NCBI GenBank assembly: GCA_902787365.1
Contig: CADAGC010000035.1
Coordinates: 28,996 to 92,995 of the forward strand
Source: an uncultured Ruminococcus sp.
GTDB lineage: Bacteria > Bacillota > Clostridia > Oscillospirales > Ruminococcaceae
DNA: 64,000 bases
Reading direction: 5' to 3'
Shown one piece after another: positions 32,472-40,592 of this stretch (positions are counted from its first letter, which is position 1; the number at the start of each line of letters is the position of its first letter). The notes beneath the pieces are model-generated. The model was given only the letters and a program-made list of their open reading frames with translations, was not told where the DNA came from and did no database searches. Both the position numbers and the translations under genes were made by a program.

Positions 32472-34583
32472 TTAGTTGTTCCTCTGCCCCCTGCCGCCCT
32501 GACGGTTGCCGCCGAAGCCGCCGCCACCAAAGCCGCCTGTGGAGTTTGAGGTGTTTATAGAATCAAGGGTCACAGTCTCCGACTGGTCGCCTGCCGTTAT
32601 GGTGTATGTGCTGCCCTGTGTGAGCTTGTCGCTTGTGAATACCATGCTCTGCCAGCTTTTTGCAGGGGTGTATGTGGCTATCACGTTGCCGTCCTCGTCC
32701 TTGACGGTGACTTCTGTTCCTGCCGCCACGGAAGATGTGAAGTTGTGCAGCAGGCTCACCTGTGCCGAATCATCAGTAAAGCCCTCTTCCATGCCTGTAG
32801 CACCGAATGCCGCCAGCGTGCCGCCCGTCACGGTCAGCAGGTAGTTGCCGTCGCCCTTGTCAAGTGCGCCGTTGCCGCCGTTTGTGGGGCCGTCAACCGT
32901 TATCTCGCCGCCCTCAACAAGTATGCTGCCGTTTGAGTCAAGGCCGTCGCCGTTTGCATTGACGTAGAGGGTGCCGCCTGTTATTTTGAGGTAAGGTGTG
33001 TCGCCCGACTCTGCGGCCTGCTGGTTGCCCTTGCCGCCGAATCCGCCAAAGTTCTCGCCCGAGCCGTCTGACGCATTAAAGCCGTCATCTGATGCGTTGA
33101 CCGTGATATTGCCGCCGCTTACGGTTATATATTTCGCCTCAACGCCCTCGTAGGACTTGCTTATGTTCACAGTTCCCGAGGAAATCTCAACAATTTCGTC
33201 TGCGTGTATGCCGTCATCCCCCGAGCTAAGCTCAAAGCTGCCGCCGCTTATCACAACGCTCCCGCCCGAGTGTAGGGTATCGTCTGCCGAATCTACGGTT
33301 ATCTTGCCGCCCGTTATTGCTATGGCATTTCCTGCCTTTAAGCCCTTGCGGCTCGCCGAGTCGGTAAGGTCTGCGTCCTTGCTGTCAGTCTGTGTGTCGG
33401 CAGTTTCGGTCTTTGTGTCAGCCTTACTGTCGGTGTCATTGCTGGCTGTTTCAAGCTTGTTGGTCACATCACCCTCTGCCGCTGTCTGCTGTGTGGGCGG
33501 CTGCATATCGCCGCCAAAGTCGGGCATCTCGCCGTCAGGCATTTCGGGTCTTTCCCCGTCAGACATTTCTGGCATCTCGCCGTTGTCGGGCTTCTGGAAG
33601 TTGCCGCCGTCAGGTCGCTGACCGCCGCCGAAGTTTCCGCCGCCCTTGCCACCGAAGTCATTCTGCTTCTTTGTGGCATTTGCCGAGCCGCCGCCTGTAA
33701 CGATATTAAGCTCGCCGTTCTCTATCGTGAGCAGCGTCTGCGCCTGTATGCCGTCTGTGCCTGCGGTTATATCAAAGCTGCCGCCTGCGATGTATACAAA
33801 GCCCTTGCTCGCATCGTCCTCGCATGAGGAAACTATGCCGTTAGTGCCTGCGTTTATCTTGAAGCTGCCGTCTGCTATCTTGACAGAATCCTTGCCCTCG
33901 ATAGCCGTCTTTGCAGCAGTTATCTCGATATTGCCGCCTGTGAACACCAGGTCGTCCTTTGAAACTATGCCGTGCTTGTAGCCCGCCTCGATCTTAAGCG
34001 TGCCGCCGCCGTTTATCGTCAGATCGTCCTTTGAGAATATCACCGCATCGGGGCTTATGTCGCCGTCTGCCGCATATTCCTTGCCCGAGTCGGTCAGCGT
34101 GTTGGTCGTGCCGTCTGCAAGGGTTATAAACACTTTCTCGGCGCTCTTTACATATATTGCAGCGCCGCTGTTGCAGTTGAGCGTAACATCATCGAGCACC
34201 AACTGCACCTTGGCATCATTTCCTGCGTCTATGATTATCTGCCCGTCCGACTGACAGCCTGTTACGATGTAGCAGCCCGCCGCCGATATCGTCACATTCC
34301 GCCCGTCTGCCGCTGCGCCCTCGCCCGTTACTGTGGGTGTGTCGGCCTCGTAGACTATGGCTGTTGCGTTTGATGCATCATAGCCCACATCAAGGTCATT
34401 GGCCGTGAATTCAAGGTCAAGCTGCGACAGGGTATCGTCAATGTTTGTCTCCTTTGAGTTTATCTGCACCGCCGAGCTGCTGTCTGCCTTATCCGATGAG
34501 CTGTCACTCCCCGAACAGCCTGCAAAACTCATAGCCGCCATACTCAGCGCAAGTGCGAATGCTATTATCTTTCTTGTTTTCAT
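32472..34583 (-). CDS. Carbohydrate-binding beta-helix lipoprotein (DUF4353/Cthe_2159-like)
   Basis: A 703-residue lipoprotein: lipobox FAGC (Cys about 23), Ser/Asp linker, then repeated right-handed beta-helix turns of the form DGIQA, DDGIHADE, DGFNASDGS and GDGLDSNG from about 80 to 640. This is the pattern of the Cthe_2159 family, shown in Clostridium thermocellum to bind cellulose and acid sugars. The middle (about 300-400) is a Gly/Pro/Asp/Met/Gln-rich insert, and the end is a Gly/Arg/Gln tail. It lies behind DUF4956 and VTC genes, a grouping also seen elsewhere in Clostridia, and may share their promoter across a 226-base gap. Confidence 0.8.
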   Translation of the reverse strand: MKTRKIIAFALALSMAAMSFAGCSGSDSSSDKADSSSAVQINSKETNIDDTLSQLDLEFTANDLDVGYDASNATAIVYEADTPTVTGEGAAADGRNVTISAAGCYIVTGCQSDGQIIIDAGNDAKVQLVLDDVTLNCNSGAAIYVKSAEKVFITLADGTTNTLTDSGKEYAADGDISPDAVIFSKDDLTINGGGTLKIEAGYKHGIVSKDDLVFTGGNIEITAAKTAIEGKDSVKIADGSFKINAGTNGIVSSCEDDASKGFVYIAGGSFDITAGTDGIQAQTLLTIENGELNIVTGGGSANATKKQNDFGGKGGGNFGGGQRPDGGNFQKPDNGEMPEMSDGERPEMPDGEMPDFGGDMQPPTQQTAAEGDVTNKLETASNDTDSKADTKTETADTQTDSKDADLTDSASRKGLKAGNAIAITGGKITVDSADDTLHSGGSVVISGGSFELSSGDDGIHADEIVEISSGTVNISKSYEGVEAKYITVSGGNITVNASDDGFNASDGSGENFGGFGGKGNQQAAESGDTPYLKITGGTLYVNANGDGLDSNGSILVEGGEITVDGPTNGGNGALDKGDGNYLLTVTGGTLAAFGATGMEEGFTDDSAQVSLLHNFTSSVAAGTEVTVKDEDGNVIATYTPAKSWQSMVFTSDKLTQGSTYTITAGDQSETVTLDSINTSNSTGGFGGGGFGGNRQGGRGQRNN

Positions 34584-34636
34584 AACGCTCTACACCCTCT
34601 TTTTTTGTGTTGTCTCGTGTTCTTATGTGCTCTCTA

Positions 34637-34709
34637 ATTCCTAATGGGGGCATTTCAACCAATTATTCCTAATGGGGGCACGGCCCCCGGTGTCAGCTCT
34701 GCTGACACC
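34637..34709. repeat. 16-bp direct repeat and hairpin before the beta-helix gene
   Basis: ATTCCTAATGGGGGCA occurs twice (about 34637 and 34663), followed by the hairpin GGTGTCAGC tct GCTGACACC (34689-34709). The gap 34584-34809 separates DUF4956 from the beta-helix gene; the hairpin lacks a T-run, so read-through is possible. Confidence 0.5.
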
Positions 34710-34809
34710 AACCCCCGAGCCGACCCACTCGGCGCCTGAAAGGCTTTGGAATTTTTGGTGAACGTGAACGTCCCCCAAAAATCCCAAAAAGTCACCTCGG
34801 GGTCGTCTC

Positions 34810-35520
34810 TTACAGCTCTTCTCTGAAATCAAACTGTCTTCTGAGCAGCGATATCTCTAAGTTGCCGTTTCTTTCTCTTATCTCATCTATGAGCTTCTTT
34901 TCGTCCTCCAAGCTCTTTGCCTTAATCGTGTAGTCAAGCTTGAAAAGGCTGCCCATGTTTGTTGTCTTAACGCTGTCAAGCGAAACCGATGTCAAATACT
35001 TTTCAAAAAGGTCGTCAAATACATTTGTGTAGTCAAGCCCCTCGGGGATAGTGACTTTAAGCACCTTTTCATCAGATGCATTCTTGTCAAGGGGGATCAT
35101 CGTGTAGATCACATTGAGCAGGCAGATGAATATTGTGAACACAAACGCCACCGCTATGTAACCCGTTGCCGCTGCAAGGCCTGCCGCCATAGCTATGAAG
35201 ATAGCGCATATGTCCTTAGCCGAGCCGGGGACCGAACGGAATCTCACCAGCGAGAATGCGCCCATTACCGCAAGGCCCGTGCCTAAGTTGCCGTTTACAA
35301 GCATTATCACAAGCTCGACTACCGCAGGCAGAAGTGCCAAGGTCACGGTAAAGCCCTTTGTCATCTTGTGGCGGAAACGAAAAGCCGCCGCTATTATAAG
35401 CCCTAAAGCCACCGCCGTAAGGGTGCATATCACAAAATCGCCGCCCGTAAGGTTTACGGTAGTAGTTCCCGAAGAAGTAGTTGTCGTATCAAGTACAGTT
35501 TCAAATAAATTATCAAGCAC
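34810..35520 (-). CDS. DUF4956 membrane protein
   Basis: A 236-residue protein with four membrane segments (about 28-48, 55-78, 82-105 and 115-140) and a soluble C-terminal alpha/beta domain (about 155-225). The LAVMGAFSLVRFRSVPGSAKDI motif between helices is the hallmark of DUF4956, whose genes are regularly next to VTC-type polyphosphate polymerases; the family may form the membrane part of a polyphosphate-related complex, but this is unproven. It overlaps the end of the VTC gene by 8 bases, so the two are translationally coupled. Confidence 0.85.
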   Translation of the reverse strand: MLDNLFETVLDTTTTSSGTTTVNLTGGDFVICTLTAVALGLIIAAAFRFRHKMTKGFTVTLALLPAVVELVIMLVNGNLGTGLAVMGAFSLVRFRSVPGSAKDICAIFIAMAAGLAAATGYIAVAFVFTIFICLLNVIYTMIPLDKNASDEKVLKVTIPEGLDYTNVFDDLFEKYLTSVSLDSVKTTNMGSLFKLDYTIKAKSLEDEKKLIDEIRERNGNLEISLLRRQFDFREEL

Positions 35521-36235
35521 AGTTAGTCACCTTTCCTTTGTCGTTTTGTAATGCCGTCACCCTCATATAAGCCTTGCCGTATTTAGAAAAGCTTGTGGGG
35601 AAAATGCCGAGCCTTGAAAGCTCTTTTGAAAGCCACAGCGGCATAACGCCGGGTATCTTTATCTCCATAAGCGTCTGCCCAGGCTCTAACAGCTGCTCGC
35701 CGTAGTCGCCTTTGTCGAGCTTCAGGTCATACTGCCTGTAGCGTATGTTCTCATCAAACGTTATGCGAAGCTCGCTGTTTTCCACGCCGTACATCGCTAT
35801 CCTGTCATAGCCTATATACATCGCAGGGGCTATGCCCTTGTAGAGCTTCATAAAGTAGAGTATCTCACGCTCTATCTGCGGGTTTTTCTTAGGCTCTCTG
35901 TTGCCGCTAAGAAACGCCCTGCTGTGGCGCAGTTTCATATTCGTGCGCCTTTTGTAGACTATGCCCTTATACTTTTTCTTAAGTTCAATGAACACCTGCG
36001 TTTCCGAATCCGCCGTACCGTAGCTGCGAACTCTCAGCTTTTCCTTGTAAACGGGCTTTTCTATCGAGCGCCTTATCAGCAGATGCTCAGGCGTGTCGAA
36101 ATAGATGTTGTTGATAGTCGTTCTGCCGTAGTTATCTATCACAAATCTGCCCTTTAACACCTTTTGCAGCTCTGTGTACTGGTATTCACCAAGGAGATAT
36201 TTCTTTTCAAATCTTTCAAATATCTGTCCTGCCAT
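35513..36235 (-). CDS. VTC-domain protein (polyphosphate polymerase-like)
   Basis: A 240-residue CYTH/VTC tunnel-fold protein. The eukaryotic homologue Vtc4 makes polyphosphate from ATP. Basic and acidic residues expected to line the tunnel are visible: FEKKYLL (Glu-x-Lys start), KEKLRVRSYG, VFIELKKKYKG, KRRTNMKL, RIAMYG, RITFDENIRYR and LMEIKIPG. There is no membrane segment; the partner DUF4956 would supply membrane attachment. First gene of an operon driven by two similar promoters at 36275-36430. AAGGAGTG precedes the ATG. Polyphosphate synthesis is inference from the family. Confidence 0.85.
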   Translation of the reverse strand: MAGQIFERFEKKYLLGEYQYTELQKVLKGRFVIDNYGRTTINNIYFDTPEHLLIRRSIEKPVYKEKLRVRSYGTADSETQVFIELKKKYKGIVYKRRTNMKLRHSRAFLSGNREPKKNPQIEREILYFMKLYKGIAPAMYIGYDRIAMYGVENSELRITFDENIRYRQYDLKLDKGDYGEQLLEPGQTLMEIKIPGVMPLWLSKELSRLGIFPTSFSKYGKAYMRVTALQNDKGKVTNCA

Positions 36236-36280
36236 ATATGTTCACTCCTTTATGTGGGTCATTTTCTTTGCTATGATTAT

Positions 36281-36336
36281 ATTATACTACCGCTTCCTTA
36301 AGCTTACTTTAAATCAAACCTAAAGTTTAGTTAAAG
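36281..36336 (-). promoter_or_regulatory. VTC operon promoter P1 with CTTTA direct repeats
   Basis: Minus strand: three repeats of 11, 11 and 12 bases (CTTTAACTAAA, CTTTAGGTTTG, ATTTAAAGTAAG), then CTTAAGG, 9 bases, TATAAT (36286-36281). There is no TTGACA; the repeats occupy the -35 region, the layout of promoters activated by an OmpR-family regulator. Confidence 0.65.
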
Positions 36337-36374
36337 ATTTGCGGATTTTTATCTTTTCTCTCTGCTATGGTCTT

Positions 36375-36430
36375 ATTATAACCCACTATCCTTAAACGTA
36401 CCTTAAAGCGAAGCTAAAGTTTACCTAAAG
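36375..36430 (-). promoter_or_regulatory. VTC operon promoter P2 with CTTTA direct repeats
   Basis: Same 41-base layout as P1: CTTTAGGTAAA, CTTTAGCTTCG, CTTTAAGGTACG, TTTAAGG, then 9 bases and TATAAT (36380-36375). P1 and P2 differ in sequence between repeats but keep every spacing. Confidence 0.65.
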
Positions 36431-36489
36431 TTTCCCCAAAATATCGTGCAGCGTTCATAACGTATTAATAATTGTAGTGTATAATATAA

Positions 36490-36612
36490 TAATGCACAAT
36501 TAGGGTGTCGCCTATTTAGGCGATTTTGCAGGATAGCAAGCCCGAATGGGCATCTTATCGGCGTAAGCCGATACATTAATTGTGCATTGTCTAATTGTGC
36601 ATTGTTGCATAA
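36490..36612. repeat. Structured intergenic repeat, copy at 36.5 kb
   Basis: ATAATGCACAATTA, a GTCGCCTA ttt AGGCGAT hairpin, GCCC GAAT GGGC (36540-36551), TATCGGC gtaa GCCGATA (36556-36573), and ATTGTGCATTG units. It lies between the VTC promoters and the next plus-strand gene. Confidence 0.75.
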
Positions 36613-36654
36613 TGAATTTTAAGTAGATTTAAGCAAAGGTGTGTATAATAAAAA

Positions 36655-37617
36655 ATGCAGGATAACAAAAACCTTATCCCCGACGAAGATTTTGAATATG
36701 AAAAGGAACTTGCAAGAAAGCGTAGACTTGAAGAAGAAGACGCCGAGAAAGCAAGGGAAATTGAAGAGAAAGAGCGCATAAAAGCCGAGCGTGACAAGGA
36801 ACGTGCCCGTGAGCAGCAGCTTGCAAAAGAGCGTGTTGAGCTTATGAAGATGAAAAACGGCGTTATCGAGCATTCTGACTCTATAAGCGAAACGCCCGAT
36901 ACTACCCGTGAGGTAAAGGGCTTTGAGAAAGTCACTAACTTCTTATACCACTATAAGATACTTGTGATTTTCGTGCTGGGGCTTATGGCGGCGGCGGCTT
37001 ATATAATCTATGACGCCGTAACAAGGAAAAAGCCCGATATGACCGTCGTGATGATAGCAAACAACGGCCTTGAATTCCGCACAGAGGAGCTTGCCGATTT
37101 CTTTGAGAAATATATTGATGACCGCAACGGCGACGGCGAAGTTTACGTGCAGGTGATCTCCTGCCCGCTAAACCCCAACAGCACCGATATGACACAGACA
37201 TCTAATCAGGCAAAGGCTCTTGCACAGCTTCAGACGGCGGAAAACCTCTTTATGATAGTCGATTCAAACACCGACCCCGATTTCCTCGATGTGCTCTATC
37301 ACGAGTTCCCGAATGACTACCCCGATAATAAGTATATGACCGAAAACGGCCTGTCGCTCAACTTCAAATTCTTCGCAAACGAGATAAAGTATGAGTCTAT
37401 GCCCTATGATGTGGTGCTTGGTATGAGAGCGCCCATAAAGACTGTGCAGGACTCAAAGGAAGATATGCAGAGCAACTTTGAGCGTGATCTGAAAGTCTTT
37501 GAAAAGATAGCAGATGACCTTAAGACCAAGGCCGAGGAAACAGGCGACACAGGCCTTGAAACACCCCCTGCAAAGATGAAAAAGAATGACGACAGCTCAT
37601 CAGACAGCAGTAAATAA
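36655..37617 (+). CDS. Membrane protein with charged coiled-coil N-terminus, function unknown
   Basis: A 320-residue protein. Residues 8-70 are a highly charged Glu/Arg/Lys coiled coil (EKELARKRRLEEEDAEKARE), a membrane segment sits at about 100-120 (ILVIFVLGLMAAAAYIIY), and the outer part (about 125-285) is an alpha/beta domain starting KPDMTVVMIANNGLEFRTEEL, with a Ser/Asp tail. I do not recognise the family. No clear ribosome site precedes the ATG and a TATAAT ends only 5 bases before it (36644-36649), preceded by two TTTAAG boxes. Upstream of the two-component genes, separated by a structured repeat. Confidence 0.65.
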   Translation: MQDNKNLIPDEDFEYEKELARKRRLEEEDAEKAREIEEKERIKAERDKERAREQQLAKERVELMKMKNGVIEHSDSISETPDTTREVKGFEKVTNFLYHYKILVIFVLGLMAAAAYIIYDAVTRKKPDMTVVMIANNGLEFRTEELADFFEKYIDDRNGDGEVYVQVISCPLNPNSTDMTQTSNQAKALAQLQTAENLFMIVDSNTDPDFLDVLYHEFPNDYPDNKYMTENGLSLNFKFFANEIKYESMPYDVVLGMRAPIKTVQDSKEDMQSNFERDLKVFEKIADDLKTKAEETGDTGLETPPAKMKKNDDSSSDSSK

Positions 37618-37627
37618 ACGAAATAAT

Positions 37628-37707
37628 ACTCCCATGGCCGAATGGCCATACGTGCGGCAAAGCCGCACACCACAATTGTGAATTGTGCATTGTGCATTGT
37701 GCATTGA
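37628..37707. repeat. Structured intergenic repeat, copy at 37.6 kb
   Basis: Hairpins ATGGCC GAAT GGCCAT (37634-37649) and GTGCGGC aaa GCCGCAC (37652-37668), then AATTGTG/ATTGTGC units. It ends about 15 bases before the start codon of the response regulator and so forms its leader. Confidence 0.75.
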
Positions 37708-37722
37708 TAGGAGGTAACTACT

Positions 37723-38397
37723 ATGAAGATACTCTTAGCCGAAGACGAAAAGGAAATGGCAAACGCCATAACCGCAGTACTAAAGCACAACAACTACTAC
37801 GTTGACGCCGTGTATAACGGCGAGGACGCTTACAACTACGGCCTTGCAGACGATTATGACTGCATAGTGCTCGATATAATGATGCCCAAGATGAACGGCA
37901 TTGAGGTGCTGAAAGCCCTGCGTGAAAAGGGCATAGCCGCCCCCGTGCTTTTCCTCACGGCAAAGAGTGATGTCTCCGACAGGATAGAGGGGCTTGACGC
38001 AGGGGCAGACGATTACCTCACAAAGCCCTTTGCTATGGGCGAGCTTCTTGCCCGCATAAGAGCTATGTGCAGGCGCAAGGCAGAGATTGCCCCCAATGAC
38101 CTTAAAATGGGCAACGTCACCCTCAACCGCTCGACATTTGAGCTTTGCACCGACAAAGGCAGTCTGCGCCTTGCGAGCAAGGAATTCCAGATGATAGAGA
38201 TGCTTATGAACAACCCAAACGTCCTCATCTCCACCGAGCGCTTTATGGAAAAGATATGGGGCTATGACTCGGAAAGCGAGATAAACGTGGTATGGGTCTA
38301 CATATCCTACCTGCGCAAAAAGCTCACACAGCTTGACGCCGATATCAGCATTAAGGCTGTAAGAGGTGCAGGCTATACTTTAGAGAAAAAAGCATAA
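37723..38397 (+). CDS. OmpR-family response regulator
   Basis: A 224-residue DNA-binding regulator: receiver domain with acidic pocket (ED at 7-8), phosphorylation site Asp51 in CIVLDIMMPK and the conserved Lys in YLTKPF, then a winged-helix domain (about 128-222; FELCTDKGSLRLASKEFQMIEML, VWVYISYLRKKL). AGGAGG precedes the ATG. It is followed after 62 bases by its histidine kinase. The CTTTA direct repeats at the VTC promoters 1.3 kb away are a candidate target, by proximity and by the regulator class; this is inference. Confidence 0.95.
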   Translation: MKILLAEDEKEMANAITAVLKHNNYYVDAVYNGEDAYNYGLADDYDCIVLDIMMPKMNGIEVLKALREKGIAAPVLFLTAKSDVSDRIEGLDAGADDYLTKPFAMGELLARIRAMCRRKAEIAPNDLKMGNVTLNRSTFELCTDKGSLRLASKEFQMIEMLMNNPNVLISTERFMEKIWGYDSESEINVVWVYISYLRKKLTQLDADISIKAVRGAGYTLEKKA

Positions 38398-38405
38398 CTA
38401 TGGTG

Positions 38406-38423
38406 TCCGCCTGACGGCGGACG
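38406..38423 (+). other. Small hairpin between response regulator and kinase
   Basis: GTCCGCC tgac GGCGGAC followed by ATTTTATAAT; could reduce transcription into the kinase gene. Confidence 0.4.
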
Positions 38424-38459
38424 ATTTTATAATAACTTTGCCTGAAAGGAGAGTATCTT

Positions 38460-39764
38460 ATGTTTTCAAAGCTCAGAAAAAAATTCGTGCTGATAGTGGT
38501 GCTCTCCCTATTTGCAGTCGAGGCGGTCATTATAGGCACTATAAGCGGTATCAACTACTACAACCTCAACCAGCGTGCCGACTCGCTTTTGCAGATGATA
38601 TCAGAGGGCGGGGGCAAGTTTGACACCTCGCAGAACAAAAAATACACCCAGCCCAAACAGCAGGATAACGAAACACCGCCCGAGCCGCCCGAGAAGAAAA
38701 AGAAAAAGTTATCAAACATTATAGGCGCAGGCGATGTCGATATCGAAACACGCTACAGCACACGATATTTCTATGTGCGAACAGACCTCGAAAACAACAT
38801 CAAGCTTATAAACACCAGCCATATCGCCGCACTGTCGTCAAAAGAGTCCCGTGAATTCGCCGCAGAGATCCTTGAGACCGACAAGGAAACAGGCTTTATC
38901 GACGGCTACAAATTCCTCGTCACCACGAGCGACAAGGACAAGCTGGTGGTTGTTATCGACTTTAATGCAGATATCAGCACCGCTATGAATTTCTTCTACG
39001 TTTCCTGCCTTGTTGGCTTCGGCTCGCTTGTTATTGTGACGGTGCTTGTAGCCCTTCTTTCAAAGCGTGCTATCAAGCCAATGGTCGAGAATATGGAAAG
39101 GCAGAAGCGCTTTATAACCGACGCAGGCCACGAGATAAAGACACCCCTTGCTATAATCTCGGCAAACACCGAGGTCATCGAGATGACAAGCGGCGAGAGC
39201 GAGTGGACGCAGAGCATTAGACACCAGACCAGCCGCCTGACAGAGCTTGTGCAAAGGCTTTTGAAGCTTGCCAAAATGGAAGACGAGGTAAGGAAGGAAA
39301 TGGTCGTCACCGAGTTTAGTATATCCGACGCAGTAGCCGAGGTGGCCGAGCCTTTTATGACCCTTGCGCAAAGCAAGAACAAGGAGCTTGCCCTTGACAT
39401 CACCGAGGGGCTGAACTTTACGGGCGACGAATCGCAGATAAGAGAGCTTACATCTATCCTTACCGAGAACGCCGTAAAGTACGCTGACGAAAACAGCACG
39501 ATAAAGCTCACCCTTGCCCGACACGGCAAGGAAACTGTACTGAGTGTGTTCAACAAGGGCGAGCCGATAGACGAAAAGAGCCTGCCCCACCTGTTTGACC
39601 GCTTCTATCGTGAGGATTCATCACGCACCAGAGAAACAGGCGGAAGCGGCATAGGCCTGTCGATAGCCAAGGCAATAGTTACCGCCCATAAAGGCAGTAT
39701 CAGCGCCAAAAACACCGACGGCGGGATACTTTTCACGGCGACGCTTAAAGCAGTTAATAGTTAA
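38460..39764 (+). CDS. Sensor histidine kinase
   Basis: A 434-residue membrane kinase partnered with the upstream regulator. Two membrane segments (about 9-31 and 178-200) enclose an extracellular domain with a Lys/Pro/Glu-rich section (ETPPEPPEKKKKK at 71-83). The dimerisation and phosphoacceptor helix is RFITDAGHEIKTPLAI with His224; the ATPase domain has the N box (LTENAVKYA), DRFYRED F box and GGSGIGLSIAKAI G2 box. No HAMP domain is obvious. AAAGGAG precedes the ATG. The signal is unknown. Confidence 0.95.
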   Translation: MFSKLRKKFVLIVVLSLFAVEAVIIGTISGINYYNLNQRADSLLQMISEGGGKFDTSQNKKYTQPKQQDNETPPEPPEKKKKKLSNIIGAGDVDIETRYSTRYFYVRTDLENNIKLINTSHIAALSSKESREFAAEILETDKETGFIDGYKFLVTTSDKDKLVVVIDFNADISTAMNFFYVSCLVGFGSLVIVTVLVALLSKRAIKPMVENMERQKRFITDAGHEIKTPLAIISANTEVIEMTSGESEWTQSIRHQTSRLTELVQRLLKLAKMEDEVRKEMVVTEFSISDAVAEVAEPFMTLAQSKNKELALDITEGLNFTGDESQIRELTSILTENAVKYADENSTIKLTLARHGKETVLSVFNKGEPIDEKSLPHLFDRFYREDSSRTRETGGSGIGLSIAKAIVTAHKGSISAKNTDGGILFTATLKAVNS

Positions 39765-39813
39765 CAGGTAACAGTTAAGGAGTCCTGCTTCGCAGGACGT
39801 ATCTAAAATAATC

Positions 39814-39851
39814 CACCCCCAAGGAAAGTGAATTTCCTCGGGGGTGTTTTA
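39814..39851 (+). terminator. Terminator of the two-component operon
   Basis: CACCCCCAAGGAAA gtgaa TTTCCTCGGGGGTG followed by TTTT. A smaller hairpin GTCCTGC ttc GCAGGAC lies at 39782-39798. Confidence 0.85.
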
Positions 39852-39852
39852 A

Positions 39853-39903
39853 CGTTACGGCAAAGCCGTTAATTGTGCATTGTGAACTGTGCATTGTGCA
39901 TTG
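39853..39903. repeat. Structured intergenic repeat, copy at 39.9 kb (partial)
   Basis: Hairpin AACG..ACGGC aaa GCCGT followed by ATTGTGCATTGTGAACTG and further GTGCATT units. Confidence 0.65.
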
Positions 39904-39905
39904 AT

Positions 39906-40592
39906 TCAGATTCCATACTTCACCCTCACCCTCTCAAGCTTCACACCGAAGGGCTTGAATAGCAGCGCTAAAAACAGCACATTCGACACCATGTATGACA
40001 GCGTGTAGGGTATAGCAGAAACAAGCGCTGCGCCGTAAAGGCCTAAAGAAAAGCCCTTGTTGTACCAAAGCACCGTCCATATGTCCATAATAAACGAATA
40101 CATCACGCCGCAAAGTGCGCCGTAGATAAGCAGCAGCGGCATATTGGCTTTGAGCCGCTTTGAGAGCACACCCGCAAAGAAGCCTATCAGCCCCCACGCA
40201 AGCATTTGAAAGACCGTCCAAGGCCCCTGCCCGAAGTAGAAGTTAGAAAGCAAAGCCGCAAGCGAGCCGACTAAAAACCCCGCCTCGCTGCCCATGTAAA
40301 TGCCTGTAATCACCGCCATGGCGGTTATGGGGTTAAGAAAGGGTATAAACCGCCCCGCAAATGCCAAGGCCGTCATAACAGCGCAGATGACCATTCGGCG
40401 GGTGCCTATCTTCTTGCGGTCAAACCCCACCGCAAAGAGCAGCAGCGCAAGCCCTGCCGCCGCTAAAGACACAAGCAGGTGACTTCCGCCGCCGAGTGCC
40501 AATGACCCCGCCACCGCAAGTGACGGCACCAGCAGAAACGGCACACCGTACCTTATCAGCGAGCCCGCACGCTCGTTTTTTATCATCAGCAT
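39906..40592 (-). CDS. ECF transporter S component (probable corrinoid)
   Basis: A 228-residue integral membrane protein with about six hydrophobic segments and the typical S-component layout; RFIPFLNPITAMAVITGIYMG and LSNFYFGQGPWTVFQMLAWGLIGFFAG are characteristic. S components bind the vitamin and dock onto the EcfT/EcfA energising module, encoded immediately upstream and overlapping by 7 bases. Because the operon is led by a cobalamin riboswitch, I infer a corrinoid (CbrT-like) specificity; the sequence alone would not prove it. Last gene of the operon. Confidence 0.8.
   Translation of the reverse strand: MLMIKNERAGSLIRYGVPFLLVPSLAVAGSLALGGGSHLLVSLAAAGLALLLFAVGFDRKKIGTRRMVICAVMTALAFAGRFIPFLNPITAMAVITGIYMGSEAGFLVGSLAALLSNFYFGQGPWTVFQMLAWGLIGFFAGVLSKRLKANMPLLLIYGALCGVMYSFIMDIWTVLWYNKGFSLGLYGAALVSAIPYTLSYMVSNVLFLALLFKPFGVKLERVRVKYGI

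Noticed and set aside
36644-36657. Leaderless start for the coiled-coil membrane protein
   Set aside because: The TATAAT is too close (5 bases) to the ATG for a certain call and has no -35 element; kept only as a remark.
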